Source of the DNA: Archaeoglobus sulfaticallidus PM70-1
Lineage (GTDB): Archaea > Halobacteriota > Archaeoglobi > Archaeoglobales > Archaeoglobaceae
DNA length: 64,000 bases
Reading direction: 5' to 3'
NCBI RefSeq assembly: GCF_000385565.1
Contig: NC_021169.1
Span: 1,718,571-1,782,570, forward strand
The position numbers were made by a program, and so were the translations under genes. Shown piece by piece: positions 17,782-26,461 of this stretch (the stretch's first letter is position 1; the number at the start of each line of letters is the position of its first letter). A model generated the notes under the pieces. That model did not search any database. It had not been told where the DNA came from and saw only the letters and a program-made list of their open reading frames with translations.

Positions 17782-18713
17782 TTCAGGCACCCCATCAGAA
17801 TTTCCAACACATCATTCAACCTATCTCTTTCGCAAACACACCCAAAAACATCCTTCTTTCCACCAGCGTTAAAATCCTTAAGGCTGGAAATTATTTCATC
17901 CATTTTTACCCTTTCGGCCATATCGGGAGATACTCTGAAGTAAAGCTGGGCTTTTCCATGGAAGTTTCTGTTAACGGCTACAGCCCCATTATATCCCAAC
18001 TCCCAGACGAGCTTTCTGGCAACCTTTGAAATTATGTTGAAGTCACTGGAGAATTCAGCGAGAGCGAGACCATCTTCAACCACCACATTCGACAGCACAT
18101 TGTCAATCTCGCTCTCTATTGCCTCGAGATTGTTCAGCCATGGTTCAAATTCCAGCAACTCAGTCAGCGATTTCTCAAGCAATACCTTTACAGCATCTTC
18201 AACCTTATTTCTGTCCATCACGATATAATTGGAGTCGATAAGCTCCACAATCTTTTCCGCCTCATTTCTGGTTATTCCCTCTTTTTTCAATAGTTCTATA
18301 ACCCTCTGGATTTCAAAAGCTCTCCTACCAACATCTCCAATTGCACCCAGCGCGCTCCAGGCGTTCCAGAGATTATAATACTCCGACACAACGAAAGTAG
18401 TTGAAGGTGAGGTTTTACCATCAAGAACGGGATTTATCTGCCTGATTCGTGAGTTCTTTATTTTCGGCTGAATGTGGTGGTCGATGAACACAGCATCCCT
18501 GTCCAGAGCTTCCACCTCATCTGGAAGATTCAAATCAAGAATGAACAGTTTTTCTGCATTTGCCATGTATTTTTTTATGCGTTCATCAAGTCTGAATTTC
18601 CCTATAGGAGGAACCAAGTTCCTGAAATCCGATGTTTCATCTAAAGCTTTCACAACCAAGGCTGCAGATGCAACACCATCTGTATCCCAGTGGTGGATGA
18701 TTAAAGCCGACAT
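17763..18713 (-). CDS. DHH-family phosphoesterase
   Basis: 316 residues. IIHHWDTDGVASAALV near the N terminus is the first metal motif (HxxxDxD), LFILDLNLPDE the second, and VFIDHHIQPK the DHH motif; a DHHA1-like C terminus with GYNGAVAVNRNFHGKAQLY follows. Such archaeal proteins are single-strand-specific nucleases or oligoribonuclease/nanoRNase-like enzymes; the substrate here is unknown. GGTGATTC just upstream of ATG 18713 acts as ribosome-binding site and lies at the very edge of the TnpB element, so the native upstream region has been displaced. Confidence 0.84.
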   Translation of the reverse strand: MSALIIHHWDTDGVASAALVVKALDETSDFRNLVPPIGKFRLDERIKKYMANAEKLFILDLNLPDEVEALDRDAVFIDHHIQPKIKNSRIRQINPVLDGKTSPSTTFVVSEYYNLWNAWSALGAIGDVGRRAFEIQRVIELLKKEGITRNEAEKIVELIDSNYIVMDRNKVEDAVKVLLEKSLTELLEFEPWLNNLEAIESEIDNVLSNVVVEDGLALAEFSSDFNIISKVARKLVWELGYNGAVAVNRNFHGKAQLYFRVSPDMAERVKMDEIISSLKDFNAGGKKDVFGCVCERDRLNDVLEILMGCLKCVRFS

Positions 18714-18714
18714 A

Positions 18715-20245
18715 GTGAATCACCCCTCGCTCACACAAGGGGCTTCGGGATGGGTTTGAGCTAAGCCCCTTACCATCCCAAGGGGGACACAACCCCTTGC
18801 TACTCCTATCTGTCCCAGAACGGGGACAGACTCGGAGCTACCTCTCAGCCTGTGGAAGACTCTTAACCTGATTATTTGTTTGAGGCCAGACGCCATATCC
18901 CTCAAAAACCCATGATCCGTCTGGCCAATCTCGTACAGGTACTTTTTCAGGATGTTTCTTGCGGAGTTGACATCTGCGTTGATGATACCGATCACGGATT
19001 TGAACAGACCCCTCTTTACCCTTTTTCGAGGTTCGTAGTACTCTCTTGAGGGATACTCGTGCTTAACAGAGTCCACACCGGATGTATACTCCTCGCTTAC
19101 TTCTACGATATCCCCAAACTTGTACTTGAGGTGCTTTACTACTTTACCATGAGGGAGTAAAGAGAACATCTGGTTTACGAGGTCGGGCAACTTGCTTTCC
19201 TTGTTCTTGGATGAGTGAACATTTCCTACAACGATCCTTGTTACCCTGAACTTCTTGGCAAGCTCCACAATCAGGTTTGATACACGGTGAGAGAAATCTC
19301 TCAGCAAATTTCTCACCCGCTTCCAGAGCTTGGCAATTCTTTCGTCGAGTTTGTGGTGTGGTAAGCCCTCGTTCAGGTTGTCTCTTTTAGACTGCAATCT
19401 GGAGATTTTCTTGAGGTATTTTCTTAGAAGGGACATTAGACCTCTGCCATCGATGATGTATGACACAGGATGGCCCTCGATAACGATAACAGCGAAGTTG
19501 GAAGTGTTGAAGTCGATGCTCATCAACATCTCTTTTTCTGGTTGTTGGGTTTGCTCTTGCTCTACAGAGTAAACGATTCCTATTTGGTAGAATATCCTGC
19601 CAGAGTACTTGAGAGGAGTTATCTGGATGTTTCTTACATCGTAACCAGTTAAGTCAATACCAGTATCAATCCACAAGTACTTCTTATCGTAGCCGTACTC
19701 CTCTTTCAAGTATTCTCTCAGTTGTTTTGGTATGGATAACCTGATCTTACTCCCGAGCACCTTGAAACCTGTTTTGTCGTAAACGATAGTACGATGGGGC
19801 TTCTTCTTATCCATGAATCCTGGCCTTCTTACGGGAGAACTGTAATTCTCAGGATTCTTCAGGTAGTCGAAATACTTTTCCCAGCCCTCAACGAGCTGAC
19901 CCATGAGGATTTGGGCTGACCTTGAGTGAATGTTCCTGACGAAGAAGTTGTCTTTGAGTTTGTTGTAGATGTCGTAAACGTTGAACTTGAGGTTTCCGTT
20001 TATGAGGTGGTGGTTGACAACATTCCACACCTTGCCCGCGTTGTAGCAGAGGTTGCCGATGACTATCTCCTGCTCCCTGGTTAGTCTGGGCTGAATGACT
20101 ATGCATCGGTTTTCCTGCACATACATACGTCTGCGTTTGGGCATATAGATGTTGAGAGTAGTGTGAAAGTGAAAAGGATATATCAACCCGCCCACCTCTC
20201 CTTGCGTATCCCCTCGCTTCGCAAGGGGTCTTGCAAGCAACGGGA
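18715..20245 (-). mobile_element. IS200/IS605-type element carrying only tnpB (element 1)
   Basis: Both ends carry matching hairpins when read on the minus strand: CCCCTTGCGAAGCGAGGGG near the left end (about 20212-20230) and CCCCTTG-tgtga-GCGAGGGG at the right end (about 18723-18742). The left flank of the gene has GTGTGAAAGTGAAA at 20161-20174, identical to a site at 53591-53604 in the second element. The 3' region holds further inverted repeats (CTGTCCC/GGGACAG near 18810-18830, GGGATGG/CCATCCC near 18748-18780), consistent with a guide (omega) RNA scaffold. No tnpA is present, so movement would need a transposase in trans. Exact cleavage points are inferred. Confidence 0.7.
18720..20144 (-). 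CDS. tnpB: TnpB-like RNA-guided nuclease, RuvC-II glutamate and zinc ribbon not seen
   Basis: About 474 residues from MPKRRRMYVQEN; longer starts would read into the element's left-end motif. The N-terminal helix-turn-helix/WED-like region is followed by the split RuvC domain: LMSIDFNTSNFAVIV (first Asp), RIVVGNVHSSKNKES where the canonical I-E-D-L would be, and GIINADVNSARNI (third Asp). The expected TSxxCxxCG zinc ribbon is replaced by EEYTSGVDSVKHEYPS with no cysteines. TnpB cleaves DNA beside the transposon end guided by RNA. Loss of the ribbon and the usual glutamate suggests a rearranged or inactive active site; an E two residues before YTS may substitute. Confidence 0.83.
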   Translation of the reverse strand: MPKRRRMYVQENRCIVIQPRLTREQEIVIGNLCYNAGKVWNVVNHHLINGNLKFNVYDIYNKLKDNFFVRNIHSRSAQILMGQLVEGWEKYFDYLKNPENYSSPVRRPGFMDKKKPHRTIVYDKTGFKVLGSKIRLSIPKQLREYLKEEYGYDKKYLWIDTGIDLTGYDVRNIQITPLKYSGRIFYQIGIVYSVEQEQTQQPEKEMLMSIDFNTSNFAVIVIEGHPVSYIIDGRGLMSLLRKYLKKISRLQSKRDNLNEGLPHHKLDERIAKLWKRVRNLLRDFSHRVSNLIVELAKKFRVTRIVVGNVHSSKNKESKLPDLVNQMFSLLPHGKVVKHLKYKFGDIVEVSEEYTSGVDSVKHEYPSREYYEPRKRVKRGLFKSVIGIINADVNSARNILKKYLYEIGQTDHGFLRDMASGLKQIIRLRVFHRLRGSSESVPVLGQIGVARGCVPLGMVRGLAQTHPEAPCVSEG

Positions 20246-20261
20246 AGATAAAAATTATTAA

Positions 20262-20492
20262 TTAATCGAGATAACCCAGAGCCCTCAACCTCTCCTTAAC
20301 TTTCTCCTCTTCCTCCTCGCTGAAAACCTCTTCTTTATCCTCTTCCTCCAGGCTTGCGAGAACCTCCCTCAGAACATAGGTTACATAATCTGAAACCGAA
20401 GTGAAACCCGTACCCTCGATTCTACTCTTTATCTTGTCATATAAAGGCTTTGGAATCGAAACCGTGGTATACTTTCTCCCCTCATCGCTCAT
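20262..20492 (-). CDS. Ribbon-helix-helix (CopG/MetJ-type) DNA-binding protein
   Basis: 76 residues. An N-terminal strand YTTVSIPKPLYDKI, helix TGFTSVSDYVTYVLREVLAS and an acidic C-terminal tail (EEEDKEEVFSEEEEE) give a typical RHH dimeric DNA binder with an extra tail. It lies upstream, on the same strand, of the DHH/phosphodiesterase/APS kinase set, from which the TnpB element now separates it. RHH proteins of this type occur beside AP-superfamily phosphatase genes in archaea; it may have been the local regulator. Start ATG 20492 with GGTGATGTT upstream. Confidence 0.8.
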   Translation of the reverse strand: MSDEGRKYTTVSIPKPLYDKIKSRIEGTGFTSVSDYVTYVLREVLASLEEEDKEEVFSEEEEEKVKERLRALGYLD

Positions 20493-20616
20493 AACATCAC
20501 CCAGCTATGTTTAATTAAATGTAATTAAAATCTTTTGCTGGAAAAAGCAGTTTCAGTAGAAACCTCAACCAGAAAAACTGAGAAAAATTTATTAAATACC
20601 ACGGAGTTTCATCGAT

Positions 20617-21252
20617 ATGCCTCTCAATAACTTCCGAGTGATTATCGATGGCAAACTTGCTGGAATGGGACTACCAGACAGGGAAGCACTGATACAGCTC
20701 AAGGATATGGGTTTCAAAGGAATTCTAACCCTAACTGAAAAACCCCTTATGTATGATGAGATAAGATACTTCCAGTACCATCACATCCCTTTGAAGAATT
20801 TTAAAGCTCCCTATTTGGATCAGATGGTCGAGGCTGTTGAATTCATAGACAATGTCGATGGGCCGGTGGCGGTTCACTGTCAGTTCGGAAAAGGCAAGAC
20901 CGGCTGTATTTTAGGAGCATATTTGATATACAAGTTCAATATGTGCACAGATGAGGTAATCCGAAGGCTGAAAGCCATTTTCAACAGCTATATTGAACTT
21001 TCCGAGCAGGTAGAAGCTCTAAAGGATTTTGAGAGGTTTTTAAGAACGAAATCCTATTACGAAGATGGATGTAGCGGGAAAATCATCGTTAAAAGGGACT
21101 ATTCGATGTTCGAAGAGTGCATACACCACTTCAAGGTTTGCGTTTATGAAGATGAAACCGAAATGATTCTCAAAACAGATAGTGGGGAGATAGTTCTTTC
21201 ATTTAAGGGGGATATCGGAAGGAAGATGACAAAATCCATCTGCCATCTGTAA
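20617..21252 (+). CDS. Dual-specificity phosphatase-like protein with Cys-x5-Lys loop
   Basis: 211 residues. Residues 1-150 follow the archaeal DSP/cyclin-dependent kinase inhibitor 3-like fold; the P-loop reads VHCQFGKGKTGCILGAYLIY, i.e. H-C-x5-K-T-G, where the canonical phosphate-binding arginine is lysine. FKAPYLDQMVEAVEFID is the usual preceding helix. The C-terminal 60 residues (SMFEECIHHFKVCVYEDE onward) form an added beta-rich domain. Canonical members remove phosphate from Tyr/Ser/Thr or other substrates in the cytoplasm; the lysine could lower activity or change substrate. Confidence 0.75.
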   Translation: MPLNNFRVIIDGKLAGMGLPDREALIQLKDMGFKGILTLTEKPLMYDEIRYFQYHHIPLKNFKAPYLDQMVEAVEFIDNVDGPVAVHCQFGKGKTGCILGAYLIYKFNMCTDEVIRRLKAIFNSYIELSEQVEALKDFERFLRTKSYYEDGCSGKIIVKRDYSMFEECIHHFKVCVYEDETEMILKTDSGEIVLSFKGDIGRKMTKSICHL

Positions 21253-21298
21253 TCAGGTTCTGTTTTTAAAATTGCTTTTTAAAATCAATTAACCGATT

Positions 21299-21541
21299 TC
21301 AGCCAATCTTCAACTTGCCAACAATCTCCCCTATCTCAAGCCACGCCCAAGCCCATACTATACACTCAAAAGCCCTTACCAGATCCCCCTTTTCCAAAAA
21401 ATAGGTAGAGTCTAATATGTAAGCTCGAATGTTCCTTAGAAAATCCTCATCTCCGCTTACATTCTTCATTTTCTCCTCGATTTTAGCCTTCCACTTCTCA
21501 GTTTCCTTCCTAAGCTCTTCTTCCACATTCATGCTGCTCAC
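21299..21541 (-). CDS. DUF357 protein
   Basis: 80 residues, all helical, with the family's pattern EKWKAKIEEKMKN then YILDSTYFLEKGDLVRAFEC and VWAWAWLEIG. DUF357 is a small archaeal family of unknown function with a HEPN-like helical look. The gene follows nfeD with a 4-base overlap on the minus strand, so the two are translated together. Confidence 0.82.
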   Translation of the reverse strand: MSSMNVEEELRKETEKWKAKIEEKMKNVSGDEDFLRNIRAYILDSTYFLEKGDLVRAFECIVWAWAWLEIGEIVGKLKIG

Positions 21542-22824
21542 TTTATTCTTTTAACAGACAGTATCAGTCCATCTCTCCCTGTAACAATAACTTCATCTCC
21601 TTCCCTTAATTCGTCATCACTTTCTATCTTCCATATCTCCCCATCTATTTTTGCCAGACCGCTTCCATCTGAAAACTCCATAACTTTACCCCTCTTGCCA
21701 ATCAAAGCCTCCCCACCAACCTTCTTCTTTTCCTTCCTTAGCTGAACTAACTTCATTAGCATAAATGTCACTAAAGCACCCATCCCTATTCCAATTCCTG
21801 CAATGAGCATTCTGAAAGAACTGTAAAAGTTCGAGGGCATTAACGGCTCATCAATCAGCATAATGGCTCCCAGAGTTATACATATTACCGATGCTGACCC
21901 AAGGACTCCATAGGTAGGCGTTGCCAGTTCTGCGATGAGGAACAGTACGCCCAGGGCTATCAGTAGTATCCCTAGGGCGTTTATTCCGATCGCTCCGAAT
22001 CCAACTAACGATAGAACGAGGCTTATCGCCCCTATGGTTTCCGGAAGTATGCCCGGAGAGGTTAAACCGAATATCAGTCCATACAGACCAACCAGAAAGA
22101 GTATCGTTGCAACCTGAGGATTGGATATAAATCCAAATATCTTTGCCTGAACGGGCTTTTCAGCTGTAACAATTTCATAATCGAGTTTAACATCAAGCAA
22201 TCCCTTTTCATTGATTTTTCTTATTAAATCTTCCTTTGAATCTGTAACAAGATCTATAACTCCCTTTTTATATGCCTCCCTAGATGTAAGGCTCAGGCTT
22301 TCCGTTACAAACTTCTCTGCTATGTCTGCCGGTCTCCCCCTTTTTTCAGCTATGCTTCTCGCATAACTGGCAATGTAGTTTATGGTCTTGTTCTCCACCT
22401 TCCCGAACCCAACTGTGACTGGAGTTGCTGCCCCGACAGATGTCCCGTTGCACATCGCTGAGACTTCTCCTGACAGCAGGATAAAAGATCCGGCAGAGGC
22501 TGAAAATGCTCCCTGAGGATAAACATAGGTGATAACAGGAATATCGCTCGTCAGAATCATACTTACAATTTTCTCCGTTGACGAGACCAGCCCCCCAGGA
22601 GTATTGATAACAACAAGAACAGCATCAGCTTGGATATTTTCAGCCATGTCGAATGCATTCTCAACATAGACGACGGTTCCCTCATTTATCTCCCCATCGA
22701 TGTTAACCTCAACAATAGTTGCGGTTGCTACACCAGAGGCGGAGAAGATCAGTAACAGTATTAAAAGCCTAGACAGTAAAGGTATGGATACATAGCATAT
22801 CACATTTTTCATGCCATTCTCCAT
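21538..22824 (-). CDS. NfeD/STOPP-type membrane-bound serine protease
   Basis: About 428 residues. A signal/anchor helix (LLILLLIFSASGVATA) precedes a ClpP-like protease domain with ADAVLVVINTPGGLVSSTEK, GAFSASAGSFILLSG (catalytic Ser) and a Lys-bearing helix (SIAEKRG). Four to five membrane helices follow, then an OB-fold NfeD domain (GKRGKVMEFSDGSGLAKIDG). Such proteases cleave stomatin and other membrane proteins. No stomatin gene is adjacent; a lipoprotein gene precedes and DUF357 follows. The frame is open to 22863, but ATG 22824 just after AAGGTG and the lipoprotein stop is the likely start. Confidence 0.87.
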   Translation of the reverse strand: MENGMKNVICYVSIPLLSRLLILLLIFSASGVATATIVEVNIDGEINEGTVVYVENAFDMAENIQADAVLVVINTPGGLVSSTEKIVSMILTSDIPVITYVYPQGAFSASAGSFILLSGEVSAMCNGTSVGAATPVTVGFGKVENKTINYIASYARSIAEKRGRPADIAEKFVTESLSLTSREAYKKGVIDLVTDSKEDLIRKINEKGLLDVKLDYEIVTAEKPVQAKIFGFISNPQVATILFLVGLYGLIFGLTSPGILPETIGAISLVLSLVGFGAIGINALGILLIALGVLFLIAELATPTYGVLGSASVICITLGAIMLIDEPLMPSNFYSSFRMLIAGIGIGMGALVTFMLMKLVQLRKEKKKVGGEALIGKRGKVMEFSDGSGLAKIDGEIWKIESDDELREGDEVIVTGRDGLILSVKRIK

Positions 22825-22825
22825 A

Positions 22826-23203
22826 CTACACCTTAAATACGATTCTTTTAATTTCTTTGCCATTCACCTCGACTATCGCTTTATAAACACCCTCCCCAAG
22901 GACGCCAAGGTTCTCGCTGTGATTGTAATAAGCGATCCTATCACTCTCACAATTCTTTTTTGCCGTGTAAGTGAAGTACAGCACAATCTCGTCTTTCGTG
23001 ACCTTTTTTCCAACATACTTCATCTCATGGCACATGGGATGTGGTTGAACGACATTCATTATCCAGGAGTCGTTCTTTTTTATAACCACGATACTGGGAG
23101 TTGTTTTCGGGGTAACTGGATAAATATTCTCCTGATTAGATATACATCCCAAAGATATACCCACAGCCAGCAAAACCAGCAAGATTCCCAATCTTGAGAC
23201 CAT
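22826..23203 (-). CDS. Small secreted lipoprotein (125 aa)
   Basis: The N terminus LGILLVLLAVGISLGCISNQ is a signal peptide with a lipobox (L-G-C), so the protein is probably anchored outside the membrane through Cys 20. The mature part is beta-rich with three cysteines and YYNHSENLG, ending IKRIVFKV. No known domain recognised. Its stop lies 1 base before the nfeD start, so it leads the nfeD-DUF357 operon. Confidence 0.65.
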   Translation of the reverse strand: MVSRLGILLVLLAVGISLGCISNQENIYPVTPKTTPSIVVIKKNDSWIMNVVQPHPMCHEMKYVGKKVTKDEIVLYFTYTAKKNCESDRIAYYNHSENLGVLGEGVYKAIVEVNGKEIKRIVFKV

Positions 23204-23298
23204 TGATTTTTGTTAAACAGTTCACATTTAAATCTTCCCCACCCCCTCCCAAAAACAGTTCCAACAAACATTAATATCTAAGCCGACAACAAGTAACC

Positions 23299-23505
23299 AT
23301 GCGAATGGACTACATCATTTTCGGTTTTGGGTTAATCATGATCGGTCTGGCTATGCTGTCACTCTCCACTCATGCAAATGTAGGAGGGATTATCCTGATA
23401 GGGCCAATACCGATAGTTTTTGGCAGCTCTCCAGAGTCTGCTAGCCTGGCACTTATCTTGGGATTGTTCTTTTTCGTGATGATGTTCGCTCTGATGAGAA
23501 GGTGA
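23299..23505 (+). CDS. TIGR00304/DUF131 membrane protein (paralogue 1)
   Basis: 68 residues: two membrane helices around the family motif GGIILIGPIPIVFGSS. DUF131 is an archaeal family of small membrane proteins with no known role. The adjacent gene encodes a second member with the same motif, so this is a tandem pair. Confidence 0.85.
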   Translation: MRMDYIIFGFGLIMIGLAMLSLSTHANVGGIILIGPIPIVFGSSPESASLALILGLFFFVMMFALMRR

Positions 23506-23518
23506 TGGAGGAGATAGC

Positions 23519-23833
23519 ATGCTTGGCATAATCGCTATGCTGATAATCCTGACAGGAATCCTGCTTATATTCTTCGGTTTAATCTCCCGGCCACCAGATT
23601 ATGAAGAATGGAGGGATTGGGATGAAGAGATGGAAGAAATAGATTACAGGAAAGTTGATGCTAAAAAGATGGATACCGAACCGAGAAGAGAGGTAAAATC
23701 TGCTGGAATCGTTATGATAGGACCGATACCGATAATTTTTGGGGACTCGAGAATGGCATTGTATCTTGCTATTCTGGCAATATTCATGATGTTCCTATTT
23801 CTGATAACCATAAGGGGGTGGTTTGCTGTCTGA
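23519..23833 (+). CDS. TIGR00304/DUF131 membrane protein (paralogue 2)
   Basis: 104 residues. An N-terminal helix ([16 protein letters not shown]), an acidic/basic loop ([18 protein letters not shown]) absent from the first paralogue, then the motif [16 protein letters not shown] and a second helix. Start ATG 23519 follows GATGGAGGAGATAG. The 3' end overlaps the next gene by 11 bases, so all three plus-strand genes from 23299 form one unit. Confidence 0.85.
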   Translation: MLGIIAMLIILTGILLIFFGLISRPPDYEEWRDWDEEMEEIDYRKVDAKKMDTEPRREVKSAGIVMIGPIPIIFGDSRMALYLAILAIFMMFLFLITIRGWFAV

Positions 23834-24395
23834 AATATGGTACTTCGAGAAACCCGGAAAGCAGAATACAGAACGAACACTCGAGCTTGCTGTAAAAAGG
23901 GCTGAAGAGCTTGGAATAAGGTACATTGTGGTTGCATCTTCGACCGGAGAGACCGCTTTAAAGCTGATAGAATTGGTTGAGGGGAAGAACATAAAGCCCG
24001 TAGTTGTAACATATCATCGCGGGTTCTACAGAGAAGGAGAAGACTCAATGGATAAAAGCACCGAGGAGAGAATAAGAGAGAAGGCAATACTTGTAAGGCA
24101 ATCGCACATTCTTTCAGGTCTGGAGAGAAGCATATCCAGAAAGCTGGGAGGTGCTTCAAGGACTGAGGCTATAGCAGAGGCTCTGAGATCTCTGTTCGGG
24201 CACGGACTTAAGGTTTGCGTTGAAATAACCATAATGGCTGCAGACAGCGGAGCGATACCGATTGAAGAGGTCATAGCTGTAGGTGGAAGAGCCAGAGGTG
24301 CTGACACAGCGGTTGTTATCCGTCCGGCACACATGAACAACTTCTTCGACATGCAGATAAAGGAAATAATCTGCATTCCGAGGGAAAAGAGATAA
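23823..24395 (+). CDS. Pyruvate kinase C-terminal (alpha/beta)-like protein
   Basis: 190 residues resembling the stand-alone pyruvate-kinase C-terminal domain family (PF02887-like): [33 protein letters not shown], then [13 protein letters not shown] and [20 protein letters not shown]. No catalytic barrel is present, so it is not pyruvate kinase. Such archaeal proteins are uncharacterised; the fold could bind a small effector. It overlaps the upstream DUF131 gene by 11 bases. A GTG/TTG start close to 23823 follows AAGGGGGTGG. Confidence 0.75.
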   Translation: MLSEIWYFEKPGKQNTERTLELAVKRAEELGIRYIVVASSTGETALKLIELVEGKNIKPVVVTYHRGFYREGEDSMDKSTEERIREKAILVRQSHILSGLERSISRKLGGASRTEAIAEALRSLFGHGLKVCVEITIMAADSGAIPIEEVIAVGGRARGADTAVVIRPAHMNNFFDMQIKEIICIPREKR

Positions 24396-24460
24396 CGAAT
24401 CTCAGATGAACCCGAAGATTAAAAAATAAATTCTAAAAATGTTTTTGATTCTTTACTTAT

Positions 24461-26152
24461 TTAATCCTTCTTTTTCATCTCCTCTTCCTTGAGGACTCTC
24501 CTCAAAACCTTGCCAACATTCGATTTCGGAAGCTCTTTCTTGAACTCTATGATCCTCGGAACCTTGTATGCTGCGAGATGCTGTCTGCAGAACTTCTCAA
24601 TATCTTCAGCAGTAACATTCGCTCCCTCTCGCAGCACAACGAATGCCTTTACGGTTTCACCTCTCTTCGGATCGGGAACACCAATAACAGCCGCCTCAAC
24701 AATATCTGGATGCTCGTACAAAACTTCTTCAACCTCTCTTGGATATATGTTGTACCCTCCAGCGATGATCATATCCTTCTTCCTGTCAACGATGTAGAAG
24801 TATCCATCCTCATCTATCTTGGCTATGTCTCCAGTTAGCAGCCATCCATTGATTAGCGTGTTCTTCGTTTCTTCTTCCATCTTGTAATATCCTTTCATAA
24901 CCTGGGGTCCTTTTATTGCCAGTTCTCCAGTCTCTCCGATCGGAAGGATGTTACCCTCAGAATCAACAACCACCGCGATGGTATCGGGAATTGGTAAGCC
25001 GATGCTTCCCTCCTTGTTGACTCCATTTATTGGATTCGCATGGGTAACAGGAGATGTCTCACTTAATCCATAACCTTCAACGAGCTTTCCACCTGTGAGT
25101 TCCTCAAACTTTCTCTTTACCTCAAGCGGCAAAGGAGCTGCACCACTCACACACGCCCTTATCGAGCTCAGATCGTACTTGTTTACCTCCGGGTAGTTGT
25201 TTATCGCATTGTACATCGTGGGCACTCCACAGTAAAGCGTTACTCTGTGCTTCTGGATCGACTCAAGAACCCTTTTCAGGTCTCTGGGATCGGGTATAAG
25301 AACGATCTTTGCACCAACTGCGATGGGCAAATTCATGCTCGTTGTCATACCATATGAGTGGAAGTAGGGCAGAGCACCCATGATAACATCGTTTTCATTC
25401 ACCTCTGGCAGCCACTCCATAAGCTGATAAATGTTTGCTACCAAGTTAAAGTGTGTGAGCATAACCGCCTTTGGAAGGCCTGTAGTCCCTCCAGTGTACT
25501 GGAAGACCGCTACATCTTCTTTCGGATTTACATTCACCCGCTTATCTGTTGGTGGGTATTTCATAACATCCTTCCAGTACATCACCTTCCTATCGATGCT
25601 GACCTTCTGTTTCTTCAAAGAATAAAGAAAGTTGAGCGGGAACTTGAGGTAATCCTCTATCTTGCAAATGACCACATCCACAAGCAAACCCTCATCCAGC
25701 AATGCCTTAAGCCTCGGGAACATGGGCTCAAAGGCGAACATGATTTTCGATTCGCTATTTTCCGCAATATGTCTCAGCTCTCTCTCGGTATACATTGGAT
25801 TGCACTGGACAACTATGGAGCCTGCCTTAAGGATACCATAATATGTTGCAACATAATGTGGAGTGTTCGGACATCCAAGGATAACCCTGCTCTTCTCGTA
25901 TCCGTTCTCGTACAAAAAGCTTGCAACCCTGTTGGCAATATCATCCAGCTCTCTGTATTTGATTGCCTTGCCTATAAAGTCGAGGGCCACATTTTCCGGA
26001 TATTTGCTTGCAGAGTTCTCCAGCAGCTCATACAGAGGGATCTCAGGATACTCTATGCTCGGCCTGACGCCCTCATCATAGCTTTTCGTCCAGAACCTGT
26101 CTATTTCCTCACCAGAAACTTCTCGTATGTTCTTCCCAACAACATTTTCCAT
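24461..26152 (-). CDS. Long-chain fatty-acid-CoA ligase (AMP-forming)
   Basis: About 563 residues from MENVVGKNIREV; the open frame runs further upstream but that part is unlike the family. AMP-binding signature YTGGTTGLPKAVMLTH, VEGYGLSETSPVTH, WLLTGDIAKIDEDGYFYIVD and the C-terminal PKSNVGKVLRR catalytic lysine region are intact. It activates a carboxylic acid to acyl-AMP and then acyl-CoA, feeding beta-oxidation, which Archaeoglobales are well stocked for. Chain-length preference cannot be read. GTGATTAATAGGATAG lies upstream. Confidence 0.9.
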   Translation of the reverse strand: MENVVGKNIREVSGEEIDRFWTKSYDEGVRPSIEYPEIPLYELLENSASKYPENVALDFIGKAIKYRELDDIANRVASFLYENGYEKSRVILGCPNTPHYVATYYGILKAGSIVVQCNPMYTERELRHIAENSESKIMFAFEPMFPRLKALLDEGLLVDVVICKIEDYLKFPLNFLYSLKKQKVSIDRKVMYWKDVMKYPPTDKRVNVNPKEDVAVFQYTGGTTGLPKAVMLTHFNLVANIYQLMEWLPEVNENDVIMGALPYFHSYGMTTSMNLPIAVGAKIVLIPDPRDLKRVLESIQKHRVTLYCGVPTMYNAINNYPEVNKYDLSSIRACVSGAAPLPLEVKRKFEELTGGKLVEGYGLSETSPVTHANPINGVNKEGSIGLPIPDTIAVVVDSEGNILPIGETGELAIKGPQVMKGYYKMEEETKNTLINGWLLTGDIAKIDEDGYFYIVDRKKDMIIAGGYNIYPREVEEVLYEHPDIVEAAVIGVPDPKRGETVKAFVVLREGANVTAEDIEKFCRQHLAAYKVPRIIEFKKELPKSNVGKVLRRVLKEEEMKKKD

Positions 26153-26461
26153 AATATCTATCCTATTAATCACAATAAATAATTTTCTGATTCGATCATT
26201 CTGATTCCACCGTTTTTGAAATCCTCTTGAAGTCTTCCAGCACTTCTTGCTGATAATAGAAAAGTTTATGTGCAATGTTATCTAAAAGAATTTGTGATAG
26301 AAACCTGTAAAGCGCTGTATATGGATTTTGATTGGCAATATAACTGGAAATCTGCATTCTATGATGGGTTGGAGTTCCTTTGTGTTCCGATAACAACTCC
26401 AATCAGTTCTGAAACAAGATCAAATTGTTTAATAATAATCGGAAATTTTTGAGGTGATTGC

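Noticed and set aside
25358-26182. Plus-strand 274-residue frame opposite the acyl-CoA ligase
   Set aside because: It mirrors the AMP-binding gene, whose motifs are intact on the minus strand.
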